Source of the DNA: Akkermansiaceae bacterium
GTDB lineage: Bacteria > Verrucomicrobiota > Verrucomicrobiia > Verrucomicrobiales > Akkermansiaceae
NCBI GenBank assembly: GCA_024233135.1
Contig: JACKPZ010000011.1
Span: forward strand, 77,820-141,819
Direction: 5' to 3'
DNA: 64,000 bases
The position numbers were made by a program, and so were the translations under genes. This document shows positions 36,545 through 44,416 of this stretch, piece after piece. Under the pieces are notes generated by a model that ran no database searches, was not told where the DNA came from, and saw nothing but the letters and a program-made list of their open reading frames with translations. Positions within the stretch are counted from its first letter, which is position 1. The number at the start of each line of letters is the position of its first letter.

Positions 36545-37297
36545 TCAGGACCCCGCGGCGAAGCGCTTCCGATACTCCAGCGGACTGATGCCGACGGCCT
36601 GCTTGAACTGGCGGGAGAATGCCGATTGGTCGGAGTATCCGCAGCCGAGCGCGATCTGGGCGATGGCTTCCTTGGACTTGGCGAGCTGCTTGCAGGCGGC
36701 GTCGATGCGCACCTTGACGAGGTATTGCCCTGCGGTGAGGTGGAACAGGGAGCGGATCCGCTGGTCGAACTGATAGACGGAGAGCCCGGCCATTTCCGCG
36801 AGCTGTGGCAGGCGCAGCGGCTCGTCGTAGTGGCGGTGGATGTGCTCGACGGCGGACGAGAGCGCGCTGAATTCGGCGCGTTGCTCTCCCGGCGCGTGGA
36901 GGTCGCGGGAAATGCCGCAGATGCCGGCGACGCCGCCGTTTTTCCCGGCGATGGGCTCCTTGTAGGTGAGGCACCATCCGGACGCTCCGCCCGGATAGAG
37001 GTGAAGCTCGAGCCGGTCGCGGATGGCGGTGCCGGTCTTGAGGATCTCGACGTCCTGGCGGGCGAATTCGCCCGAAAGCGGCGGCGGAAAGACCTGCTCG
37101 ACCGTGCGGCCGATCAGCTCGTCGCGCCCGTTCCGCCCGCAGCGGGCGACGAGCGTGTCGTTCACCGCCACGTAGCGGCCAAGCGCGTCCTTGATGAAAA
37201 ACACGATGTCCGGAACGCCGTCGAAAAGCCGGTCGACGGGCAGGATGCTGCCGGCGGATTCGAAAAACTCGCGGCGGATCTCGGCGGGTGATTTCAT
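36545..37297 (-). CDS. PAS-AraC transcriptional regulator of the hydroxyproline cluster
   Basis: The 250-residue protein has an N-terminal PAS sensor fold (~residues 20-135, VPDIVFFIKDALGRYVAVND to GICGISRDLH). A C-terminal AraC-type double helix-turn-helix follows (~150-245; the conserved IALGCGYSDQSAFSRQFKQA and SPLEYRKRF are present). It is transcribed away from the epimerase gene, with 89 bases between the starts, the usual place for a regulator of the adjacent catabolic genes. Hydroxyproline or a pathway intermediate as effector is inference. The DNA target is not visible. Confidence 0.88.
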   Translation of the reverse strand: MKSPAEIRREFFESAGSILPVDRLFDGVPDIVFFIKDALGRYVAVNDTLVARCGRNGRDELIGRTVEQVFPPPLSGEFARQDVEILKTGTAIRDRLELHLYPGGASGWCLTYKEPIAGKNGGVAGICGISRDLHAPGEQRAEFSALSSAVEHIHRHYDEPLRLPQLAEMAGLSVYQFDQRIRSLFHLTAGQYLVKVRIDAACKQLAKSKEAIAQIALGCGYSDQSAFSRQFKQAVGISPLEYRKRFAAGS

Positions 37298-37386
37298 GAA
37301 TGGGGAGCGCGACGTTTCTTATGCGATTTCGGGAGTCCCCGCTGGCTGTTTCGCCTAGACCCGGGTGCGAAACTGATCGCCTCCCC

Positions 37387-38336
37387 ATGAGCGCCCGCAC
37401 TCTCCGCATCATCGACTCGCACACCGAAGGCGAGCCCACCTGGATCGTTATTTCCGGCGGGCCCGATCTCGGTGCCGGACCGCTTGCGGCGCGCGCGCGC
37501 ATCCTGCGGGAAAGCCACGACTGGCTGCGCAGCGCGGTGTGCAACGAACCGCGCGGGCACGAGGCGATGGTCGGCGGCCTGCTGGTCGAGCCGCACGAGC
37601 CGGACTGCGTCTGCGGCATCATTTTCTTCAACAACGTCTCGACCCTGAACATGTGCATCCACGGCACCATCGGGCTCGTCGTCACGCTCGCCCACATGGG
37701 CCGCATCGGCCCCGGACGCACCGGATCGACACGCCGGTGGGCGTCGTGAGCGCCATGTTGCGCGAGGACGGCTCGGTGGAGGTGGCCAACGTGCCGAGCT
37801 GGCGGCTGGCCGCCGGCGTCGCTGTGGACGTCCGGGATACGGCAGCGTCACCGGCGACATCGCTTGGGGCGGCAACTGGTTTTCCTGATCGAAAACCAAG
37901 GGGCCCGCCGTCGAGTTCGGAAACCTCGAGGCGCTGACAAGTTTCACACGGGCCGTGCGCCAGGCGCTCGCCGCGCAGGGCATCACCGGCGAGGGCGGCA
38001 TGGAGATCGACCACATCGAGTCGTTCGGGCCCCGTCGATCCCGCCGTGGCCGACAGCCGCAACTTCGTGCTCTGCCCGGGCAAGGCGTACGACCGCTCGC
38101 CCTGCGGCACCGGCACCAGCGCCAAGCTCGCCTGCCTGCACGCCGCGGGCAAACTCAAGCCCGGCGAGGTCTGGCGCCAGGCGTCCATCCTCGATACCGT
38201 TTTCACCGGCACGGTCGAGGAACTCGACGGCGGCAAGGTGCTGCCCCGCGTTTCCGGCCGCGCCTGGGTGAATGGCGAAAGCACCTATCTGTTCCATCCC
38301 GGGGATCCGTTCGCCGACGGCATCCCGACGAAATGA
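37387..38336 (+). pseudogene. 4-hydroxyproline 2-epimerase, frameshifted at five places
   Basis: The first 120 codons give SARTLRIIDSHTEGEPTWIV and FFNNVSTLNMCIHGTIGLVV with the first catalytic Cys. The end gives RNFVLCPGKAYDRSPCGTGT with the second catalytic Cys. Both are needed for the proline racemase/hydroxyproline epimerase mechanism (L to cis-D-4-hydroxyproline). Five one-base changes break the frame: missing C at ~37718, missing C at ~37830, missing T at ~37873, extra G at ~37902, extra C at ~38033. Correcting them gives HRIDTPVGVVSAML, VPGYGSVTGDIAWGGNWFFL and ESFGPVDPAVADSR with normal length (~316 residues). The unusual MCIHG replaces the common MCGHG. Confidence 0.85.
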
Positions 38337-38355
38337 CCACAATTCCAAGACATCT

Positions 38356-38459
38356 TTTTTGAACCACTGAGACACAGAGGACCACTGGGAACACTGAGGA
38401 AACGATGGTTTGCAATCTTTTCAGTGACCTCTGGGGTTCTCAGCGCCTCAGTGGCTCCC
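38356..38459. repeat. Family B palindromic intergenic repeat
   Basis: The left arm contains CCACTGAGACACAGAGG (38364-38380) and the right arm CCTCTGG...CTCAGTGG. The arms extend about 43 bases with a ~20-base centre. It sits between the epimerase and the deaminase genes. It is a different sequence from family A but has the same layout. Confidence 0.7.
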
Positions 38460-38499
38460 AAACTCCGATCAACGAACAACAACCGAATCCACCATCATC

Positions 38500-39405
38500 A
38501 TGAGCATCGAATGGAAGGGCGTGATGCCCGCGACACTGACGCAGTTCAACGAAGACCTGAGCATCGACCACGGCCTGATGGCCGAGCACGGCAAGTGGCT
38601 CGTCGAAAACGGCTGCTCCGCCATCATCCCGCACGGCTCGCTCGGCGAGGGCGCGACGCTTTCCTTCGACGAGAAGGTGGCGCTGCAGAAAACCTACGTC
38701 GACGCGCTGCCCGGCACGCCGATCATCCCCGGCATCGCCGCACTTTCCACCAAGGAGGCCGTCGACCTCGCCAAGGCCGCCAAGGACAACGGCTGCCGCG
38801 GCCTGATGGTCCTGCCGCCCTATCTCTACGCATCCGACTGGCGGGAAATGAAGGCGCACATGAGCGCCGTCATCGGTGCCACCGACCTGCCGTGCATCAT
38901 CTACAACAACCCGGTGGCGTACAAGACCGACTTCACCCCGCTGCAGATGAAGGAGCTTGCCGACGAGCTTCCGAACGCCGCCGCGGTCAAGGAATCGTCC
39001 ACCGACGCGCGCCGCATCGCCGGCATCCGCGAGGTGTGCGGCGACCGTCTCGCGCTGGGCGTCGGCGTCGATGACTGCGCGCTCGAAGGGTTCGCGATGG
39101 GCGCGAAATTCTGGATCACCGGCGTGGGCGGTGCGTTTCCCCGCCACAACGTGAAGCTTCTCGAGCTGGCGCTCGCCAACAAGATCGAGGAGGCGATGCC
39201 GATCTACACCTGGATGCTGCCGATGCTGCGCATGGACACCGTCGTGAAGTTCGTGCAGCTCATCAAGCTCCAGCAGAACCTCGCCAGCGGCGGGAAATTC
39301 GGCAACAACCGCGTGCGGGCCCCGCGCCTCGAACTCGTCGGCGCCGAACTCGCCGAAGCGACCGCCATCATCGAGAAGGCGATTGCCACCGCTCCCGAGG
39401 TGTGA
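38500..39405 (+). CDS. Dihydrodipicolinate synthase family; probable pyrroline-4-hydroxy-2-carboxylate deaminase
   Basis: This 301-residue TIM-barrel protein of the DapA/NAL family has the Schiff-base Lys in AAVKESSTD (~residue 165) and the Tyr in CIIYNNPVAYKTD (~134). In hydroxyproline-degrading bacteria a DapA-family member converts pyrroline-4-hydroxy-2-carboxylate to 2-ketoglutarate semialdehyde plus ammonia, and the gene order here supports that role. DapA itself is less likely given the neighbours. The 2-ketoglutarate semialdehyde dehydrogenase follows 33 bases later, so the two genes form an operon. Confidence 0.86.
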   Translation: MSIEWKGVMPATLTQFNEDLSIDHGLMAEHGKWLVENGCSAIIPHGSLGEGATLSFDEKVALQKTYVDALPGTPIIPGIAALSTKEAVDLAKAAKDNGCRGLMVLPPYLYASDWREMKAHMSAVIGATDLPCIIYNNPVAYKTDFTPLQMKELADELPNAAAVKESSTDARRIAGIREVCGDRLALGVGVDDCALEGFAMGAKFWITGVGGAFPRHNVKLLELALANKIEEAMPIYTWMLPMLRMDTVVKFVQLIKLQQNLASGGKFGNNRVRAPRLELVGAELAEATAIIEKAIATAPEV

Positions 39406-39438
39406 ATCCGTAGGCGACCACAAACCCCGCATTTCATC

Positions 39439-40998
39439 ATGACTTCCCTTCTCGGCACCTCGTTCATCGGCTCCACCCGTTCCTCGGGAACGAATTCCTG
39501 CGGCCAGGGCATCAACCCGGCCACCGGCGAAACGCTCGCTCCCGAATACTTCTCCGCCACCCCGGAGGAAGTGGAACAAGCCGTGCGACTGGCGGCCGAC
39601 GCGTTTCCCGCCTACTCCGCGATTCCCGGCAAACAACGTGGCGCCTTCCTGCGCGCCATCGCCGAGCGCATCGAAGCCGCCGGCGACGAGATCGCCACCC
39701 GCGGCCCGAAGGAGACCGGACTGCCGGAAGCGCGCCTGCGCGGCGAAACCGGACGCACCTGCGGCCAGCTCCGCATGTTCGCATCGCTCGTCGAGGAGGG
39801 ATCATGGGTCGACGCCCGCATCGAGCGCGCCCAGCCCGACCGCCAGCCGCTGCCGAAACCCGACATCCGTTCGATGTCCGTGCCGCTCGGTCCGGTCGCG
39901 GTGTTCTGCGCGAGCAATTTCCCGCTCGCGTTCTCGGTCGCCGGGGGGGACACGGCGTCCGCGCTCGCCGCGGGTTGCCCGGTGGTCGCCATCGCCCACC
40001 ACTCGCATCCGGGCCTCGCGGAGATCGTCGCCGCGGCCGTCATCATGGCTGCCGACGAGACCGGCATGCCCGATGGTGTGTTCTCTCTGCTCTACGGCGG
40101 CGGCCGCGCCGTCGGCCAGTCGGTGGTGAAACACCCCGCCATCCAGGCCGTTGGCTTCACTGGTTCCCGCGCCGGCGGCACCGCGCTGATGGCCACAGCG
40201 GCCGCCCGCCCGCAGCCGATCCCGGTCTATGCGGAGATGAGTTCCATCAACCCGGTCGTCATCCTGCCCGGCGCGTTCGCCAAGGGCGAGGAAACACTCG
40301 CCGAGGCGTTCTTCGGATCGCTCACGATGGGCGTCGGCCAGTTCTGCACGAATCCCGGCCTCGTGTTTCTCACCGAAGGAAGCGGCGACGCGTTTCTCGC
40401 GAAACTCAAGTCGCTCGTCGAAGCCGGCGCGCCCGGCACGATGCTCAACGCCGGCATCTGCAAGGCCTATCAGGAGTCGTCATCCTCCATCGCCGCCGTC
40501 TCCGGCGTGGAGACCCTCGCCCGCTCGTCCGCCGATTGCGGCCACGGCCAGGGCGCGCCCGCGGTGTTCTCGGTTTCCGCCAAGGACTTCCTCGCGAACG
40601 AGGAGCTGCAGGGCGAGATGTTCGGCCCCGCGACCCTCGTCGTGCGCGGATCGATCGATGACATCACCGCCGCCGTCTCCGCCCTCGAAGGCCAGCTCAC
40701 CGCCACGCTCCATGCCACGGAGGATGAGCTCGCCGCGAACGAGGCACTCGTCTCCGCCCTCCGCAACCGCTGCGGACGTCTCTTGTTCGGTGGTTTTCCC
40801 ACCGGCGTCGAAGTTTGCTCCAGCATGGTCCACGGAGGGCCGTATCCCTCGACCTCGGACGGGCGTAGTACTTCCGTCGGCACCATGGCGATCCATCGTT
40901 TCACCCGCCCCGCCGCATGGCAGGGCTTCCCGGACGCCGCGCTGCCCGCGGAGCTGCGGAACGGAAACCCGCTCGGCATCAAACGCCACGAGGCGTGA
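39439..40998 (+). CDS. 2-ketoglutarate semialdehyde dehydrogenase (aldehyde dehydrogenase family)
   Basis: This intact 519-residue NAD(P)-dependent aldehyde dehydrogenase performs the last step, semialdehyde to 2-ketoglutarate, feeding the citric acid cycle. The general-base Glu is in PVYAEMSSINPV (~269), and the catalytic Cys is in VGQFCTNPGLVF (~304). The N-terminal FIGSTRSSGTN and the GGFPTGVEVCSSMVHGGPYP motif near the end are typical of the KGSADH subgroup. It ends 7 bases before the convergent transglutaminase gene. Confidence 0.92.
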   Translation: MTSLLGTSFIGSTRSSGTNSCGQGINPATGETLAPEYFSATPEEVEQAVRLAADAFPAYSAIPGKQRGAFLRAIAERIEAAGDEIATRGPKETGLPEARLRGETGRTCGQLRMFASLVEEGSWVDARIERAQPDRQPLPKPDIRSMSVPLGPVAVFCASNFPLAFSVAGGDTASALAAGCPVVAIAHHSHPGLAEIVAAAVIMAADETGMPDGVFSLLYGGGRAVGQSVVKHPAIQAVGFTGSRAGGTALMATAAARPQPIPVYAEMSSINPVVILPGAFAKGEETLAEAFFGSLTMGVGQFCTNPGLVFLTEGSGDAFLAKLKSLVEAGAPGTMLNAGICKAYQESSSSIAAVSGVETLARSSADCGHGQGAPAVFSVSAKDFLANEELQGEMFGPATLVVRGSIDDITAAVSALEGQLTATLHATEDELAANEALVSALRNRCGRLLFGGFPTGVEVCSSMVHGGPYPSTSDGRSTSVGTMAIHRFTRPAAWQGFPDAALPAELRNGNPLGIKRHEA

Positions 40999-41004
40999 GG
41001 CTGC

Positions 41005-41976
41005 TCAGCGGAGGCGCTTGAAGGTGAAGCTCCGCTCCACCGGGACGTCCGCGCCGCCGGACTCCAGCAACGGATAGACCAGGTAGTTCATCGCGCCCGT
41101 GGATGGGGCGGGGTCGACCACGAGGTCGCGTCCGCGCGTGAGCTGGAAACGGTTCGCCGGGTGGTGGCCCGCGTAGTAGTCCGCGAGCGCCGGGTGTTTG
41201 TCCGCCTCGCTGATGTCGACCGGGATCCACTTGCCATCGGCGAAGTACTCCGCCCAGCAGTGGTATCCGCCGATCTCGCCCTCGTTCGTGTCCGCCGGAA
41301 TGCTGAAACCGATGGCGAAGCGGGCGGGGATGCCGAGCGTGCGGCAGAGGCCGATGAAGTAGGCGTGGAAATCCGTGCAGTTTCCGGTGCGTGCGTCGCA
41401 GGCGTGCGCCGCGTCGCCACGTCCCCAGCCGGTTCCGCTCTTGTCGTAGGCCATGTGTTCCAAGGTATGCCGGTAGAGCGCCTCGCCGCGTTCGCGGTTG
41501 TTTGAGGCGTCCTTGGTCACGCGTCTCGCGATTCCGGCGAACTTTTCGCTCTTCGGAACCAGCGAATCCTCCTCGAGATATGCATCGAGATTCTCGCCGG
41601 GTGTAGCCGCGTAGGCCGGCTTTTCCTTCCGTGTGACCTTGTAATCCACGACCACGTTGGCGGCGGCCTCTCCAGCCGGCACGTCCATGACAAGGATCTG
41701 GTTTCCAAACTCCTTGTCCTCCACCCGGCGCCACGGGTCGCGGGTGGTCACCCCCAGAAGCTCAACTTCCTGATCCGCATCCGAAGCCGCGAGCGGGATC
41801 CACAATCGGCCCGGCTTCTCAAGCTTCGGAACAGTCACCGAATAGCGGAACCCGAAGCTGTCCGATCCCCGGACGATCTGCGAGTTCATGGGATCCGCCT
41901 CCCCGGCCGCCTTGAGGCCGGAGGTGAGCAGCATCGGAGCGAGCAGGCAGCTTGTGATCTGGAGATTTCGTTTCAC
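41005..41976 (-). CDS. Secreted transglutaminase-like cysteine protease fold protein
   Basis: The 323-residue product has a signal peptide after the GTG start at 41976 (ITSCLLAPMLLTSGLKAAG). The transglutaminase/protease triad is Cys200 (TGNCTDFHAYF), His239 (GGYHCWAEYF) and Asp253 (PVDISEAD). The preceding ~170 residues form a beta-rich domain. The protein would act in the periplasm or outside on peptides or amide bonds. Its exact reaction cannot be told. It converges with the hydroxyproline operon and has no gene on its strand nearby. Confidence 0.85.
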   Translation of the reverse strand: MKRNLQITSCLLAPMLLTSGLKAAGEADPMNSQIVRGSDSFGFRYSVTVPKLEKPGRLWIPLAASDADQEVELLGVTTRDPWRRVEDKEFGNQILVMDVPAGEAAANVVVDYKVTRKEKPAYAATPGENLDAYLEEDSLVPKSEKFAGIARRVTKDASNNRERGEALYRHTLEHMAYDKSGTGWGRGDAAHACDARTGNCTDFHAYFIGLCRTLGIPARFAIGFSIPADTNEGEIGGYHCWAEYFADGKWIPVDISEADKHPALADYYAGHHPANRFQLTRGRDLVVDPAPSTGAMNYLVYPLLESGGADVPVERSFTFKRLR

Positions 41977-42161
41977 GGTATGGCCCCATGGGGTAGGCCC
42001 TCCCGGCCGCGCCGTAAAGCGGAATGGATCGTGACACCCCATCCAACCGTTTCGTTACCCAATGGTGCTTTGCATGATCCCGGGCTGCCGTAAGGTCCGA
42101 CGATGCTCCCCGCCGTCCGGCCGGCGGAGCCAAGACCCGAACCTCCCAACCCGATCCCACC

Positions 42162-42557
42162 ATGAAACTTCTCCCGTTCCGTCCGCTCACCGCAGGCACG
42201 CTCCTGTTCGTCGCCGCATCGCTGCTGCCGTCCGTTTCCGACGCCAAGGATGGCGACGTCATCACCCGCGGTCGTTGCCCGGGCGGTGTGAAAACGAAAC
42301 TCAAGGCCAGCCCGGAAAACGGCCGCGTCGAGGTGGAATACGAGATCGACCAGGCCCGGCCGGGCGACCGCTGGCGCGTCGTCATCAAGAGCAACGGCAG
42401 GACCATCCTCCGCACCGTGCGCAAGGTGAATTCCGCCGGCAACGTCGAGGTCCGCAAGCTCGCCGCGAACGCGAGCGGCACGGAAACCATCCGCGTGCGC
42501 GGGAAGAACCTGCGGACCGGACATTCCTGCACGCTCTCGCTCAAGGTCCCGTTCTAA
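42162..42557 (+). CDS. Small secreted hypothetical protein
   Basis: This 131-residue exported protein has a signal peptide (TLLFVAASLLPSVSDA) followed by a compact beta-rich domain with two Cys (RGRCPGG and GHSCTLSL) that may form a disulfide. The domain starts at about residue 36 and reads like a small immunoglobulin-like or carbohydrate-binding fold, which is inference. No family is recognised. It is not in an operon. Confidence 0.65.
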   Translation: MKLLPFRPLTAGTLLFVAASLLPSVSDAKDGDVITRGRCPGGVKTKLKASPENGRVEVEYEIDQARPGDRWRVVIKSNGRTILRTVRKVNSAGNVEVRKLAANASGTETIRVRGKNLRTGHSCTLSLKVPF

Positions 42558-42599
42558 CGAAACCGCGGGTTTCTCCCCGGCCGCCCGGTTCCGGAGCGG

Positions 42600-43820
42600 T
42601 CAGTTCACCGGCTGTCCGCGGCGGATCTCGGAGCCTTTGAAGATGATGCGGAAACGGAAGACCTTCTTCACGCGGCAGCGGATCCGGCCGGTCTCCACAT
42701 CGAAGTGCTCCGGGATCTCGATGCGGTGCACGTCGGCGGTGGCGTGGTAGCCGCGCTCGGAGAAGATATCAATGAGCATGGCGAGCGCGTCGGGCTCGTG
42801 GAACAGCTCGTCCTCGGAATTGATGTCGGCGCGGCCGGAGATCGCGTGGCGGACGACGATGGGCATCATCTTCTGGTCGATGAAACGCACCACCGTTTCC
42901 ATCAGCGCGGGTTTCCCGACCATGTAGCTGTCGAGGCGGCGGACGAGGTCCTGGCGGGCGTGGCGGATGATCTCGCTGGCGAGCGGCAGGTTGCGCAGTT
43001 GGTCGAAGGTGCGGGGGTCGAGCTCGAGCGAGCTTTGGTATTCCAGCTCGCGCACGATGTTCTGCTGCACTTTCTCAAGCGGCGCCTGGGCGTTGATGAA
43101 GTGGTAGTGGAAGATCTCCTTGAGCGAGACGAGCGCGTCGTAGGTCTTCTCCTTGAAGACGCGGTAGCGGTTCCGCGCGAGCGCCTCGTCGAAGTCGGTG
43201 TTGCGCACTTCCCACAGCTCGCCGAGCCCGGAGCGGGCGACCTCCTCGTTGTGCAGCAGCACCTCGCGACCGCGCTTGAGCTGGCGGGCGATGCTCTCGG
43301 ACTCGTCCACGAAGAGCACCATGATATGGAAGATGGGTTGCTTGAAATGCGCCGCCTCCGGCGTTTCGGAAAACTCCCGGCGCAGGCCGATCATTTGCTC
43401 GAACAACATCTTCAGGCACTCCACCTGCACCTGGGTGCGCGGGAAGCCGTCGAGGATCGCGCCGTTCTGCTGCTCGGCTTCCAGCAGCTTGCGGAACAGG
43501 ATGCCGACCACCTCCCGGTCGCCGACCATCCCGCCCTGCGCCTTGAGCCGCTTCGCCTCCGGACTGTCGAGCAGCGAGCTGACGACGATGGGCTCCGCAT
43601 CGATGCCGCGCACCTTTCGGATGAAGTTCGTATTGGTGCCCTTGCCCGCGCCCGGCGCACCGCCCAGCAGGATCAGTTCCTTCGGGAAACGCAGGTGCTC
43701 GCGCCCGTACTCCGCCTCCAGCTCCTTCCAAACATGGTTGAAGATGAGCTGGGCGTCCTTGATTTCCAGATCCGCCGGAGCGGCGGATCGGGACGGCTGG
43801 CCGGGTGACGACGAAGGCAT
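42600..43820 (-). CDS. Nucleoside monophosphate kinase-like protein with long C-terminus
   Basis: The 406-residue protein has an adenylate-kinase-like N-terminal domain. The P-loop is GGAPGAGKGT (53-62), and the NMP-binding and LID-like regions continue through AILDGFPRTQVQVE (~120) and FVDESESIARQLKRGREVLL (~176). It is about twice the length of ordinary adenylate kinase. The extra ~190 C-terminal residues, beginning after YDALVSLKEIFHYHFINA, have no recognised domain. Such long forms occur in verrucomicrobia and planctomycetes, and they may phosphorylate nucleotides with added regulation. Confidence 0.85.
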   Translation of the reverse strand: MPSSSPGQPSRSAAPADLEIKDAQLIFNHVWKELEAEYGREHLRFPKELILLGGAPGAGKGTNTNFIRKVRGIDAEPIVVSSLLDSPEAKRLKAQGGMVGDREVVGILFRKLLEAEQQNGAILDGFPRTQVQVECLKMLFEQMIGLRREFSETPEAAHFKQPIFHIMVLFVDESESIARQLKRGREVLLHNEEVARSGLGELWEVRNTDFDEALARNRYRVFKEKTYDALVSLKEIFHYHFINAQAPLEKVQQNIVRELEYQSSLELDPRTFDQLRNLPLASEIIRHARQDLVRRLDSYMVGKPALMETVVRFIDQKMMPIVVRHAISGRADINSEDELFHEPDALAMLIDIFSERGYHATADVHRIEIPEHFDVETGRIRCRVKKVFRFRIIFKGSEIRRGQPVN

Positions 43821-43896
43821 TCGCGAGGATTCGGCGATCCGGGCCGGTGGTCAAGCAACCACGCTCCGGGCGTGGGTCCCAACGGCTGAAGGAAGG

Positions 43897-43956
43897 TAGG
43901 CGCGTTCGTGAGAACGCGGGGTGTGGACCAGGTCCGCGTTCTCACGAACGCGCCTA
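43897..43956. repeat. Family C perfect 23-bp inverted repeat
   Basis: TAGGCGCGTTCGTGAGAACG begins the left arm (43897-43919), which is exactly complementary to the right arm (43934-43956), with a 14-base spacer. A degenerate relative is at 45438-45481. It lies just before the decayed toxin gene. Confidence 0.85.
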
Positions 43957-43970
43957 CGGAAGGGAACGCA

Positions 43971-44075
43971 GGCGTGATCCTGCTGCTGCTCGCCTACCCG
44001 AAGAACGAACAGGAAAACCTCACGCCCGCCCAACTCAGGATCCTCAAGTCCATCATCGAAACCGAATTCCCATGA
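43971..44075 (+). pseudogene. RelE-type toxin remnant, C-terminus only
   Basis: Thirty-four codons (GVILLLLAYPKNEQENLTPA to SIIETEFP) match the C-terminal end of RelE/ParE-superfamily toxins that pair with NadS-like antitoxins. The N-terminal two-thirds is missing and is replaced by the family C palindrome just upstream. Its stop overlaps the antitoxin start (ATGA), keeping the original operon arrangement. It has no start codon of its own. Confidence 0.78.
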
Positions 44076-44212
44076 AAGACGAACTCTTCCAACAACTCGC
44101 CGCCAGCCTCAAGGAGGGCGGCGCCATCTTCCGCGGCAAGAAGAAGGCGGCGCGGAGCACCACCCTCGAATGGCCGGATGCGAAGGCCGTGCTGGACGCG
44201 CTGCACCGGTGA
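44072..44212 (+). pseudogene. NadS-like XRE antitoxin, truncated
   Basis: Forty-six residues, MKDELFQQLAASLKEGGAIF onward to AKAVLDALHR, match the N-terminal portion of NadS-type antitoxins. The helix-turn-helix that normally follows is absent because a stop comes too soon. Together with the toxin remnant it is a dead toxin-antitoxin locus. It is too short to bind DNA. Confidence 0.75.
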
Positions 44213-44255
44213 CTCCCGCCTCCGGCGGAAAACTGAGCGCCGCGAGGCTCTTCCC

Positions 44256-44362
44256 AAGGAGCAGCGGTGTCCGCCGATGTGGATGAGCGGGCCAATGGAA
44301 GGCGCTACACTCGTTTCATGGGCCATCCATCCGCGATGGGCGATCATGCATCGCCCCTCCTT
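44256..44362 (-). repeat. Family D intergenic repeat, copy 2
   Basis: This is an inverted relative of 34798-34905: CCGCTGCTCCTT/CATCGGCGGAC at one side and the near-palindrome GGGCGATCATGCATCGCCC at the other. It occupies the gap between the toxin-antitoxin remnant and the secreted gene at 44417. Confidence 0.65.
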
Positions 44363-44416
44363 GGCGCGAAACCGGAGTTTGGATCGCGGGACGGAATCGG
44401 CTAGAAAGAGGGTGCG

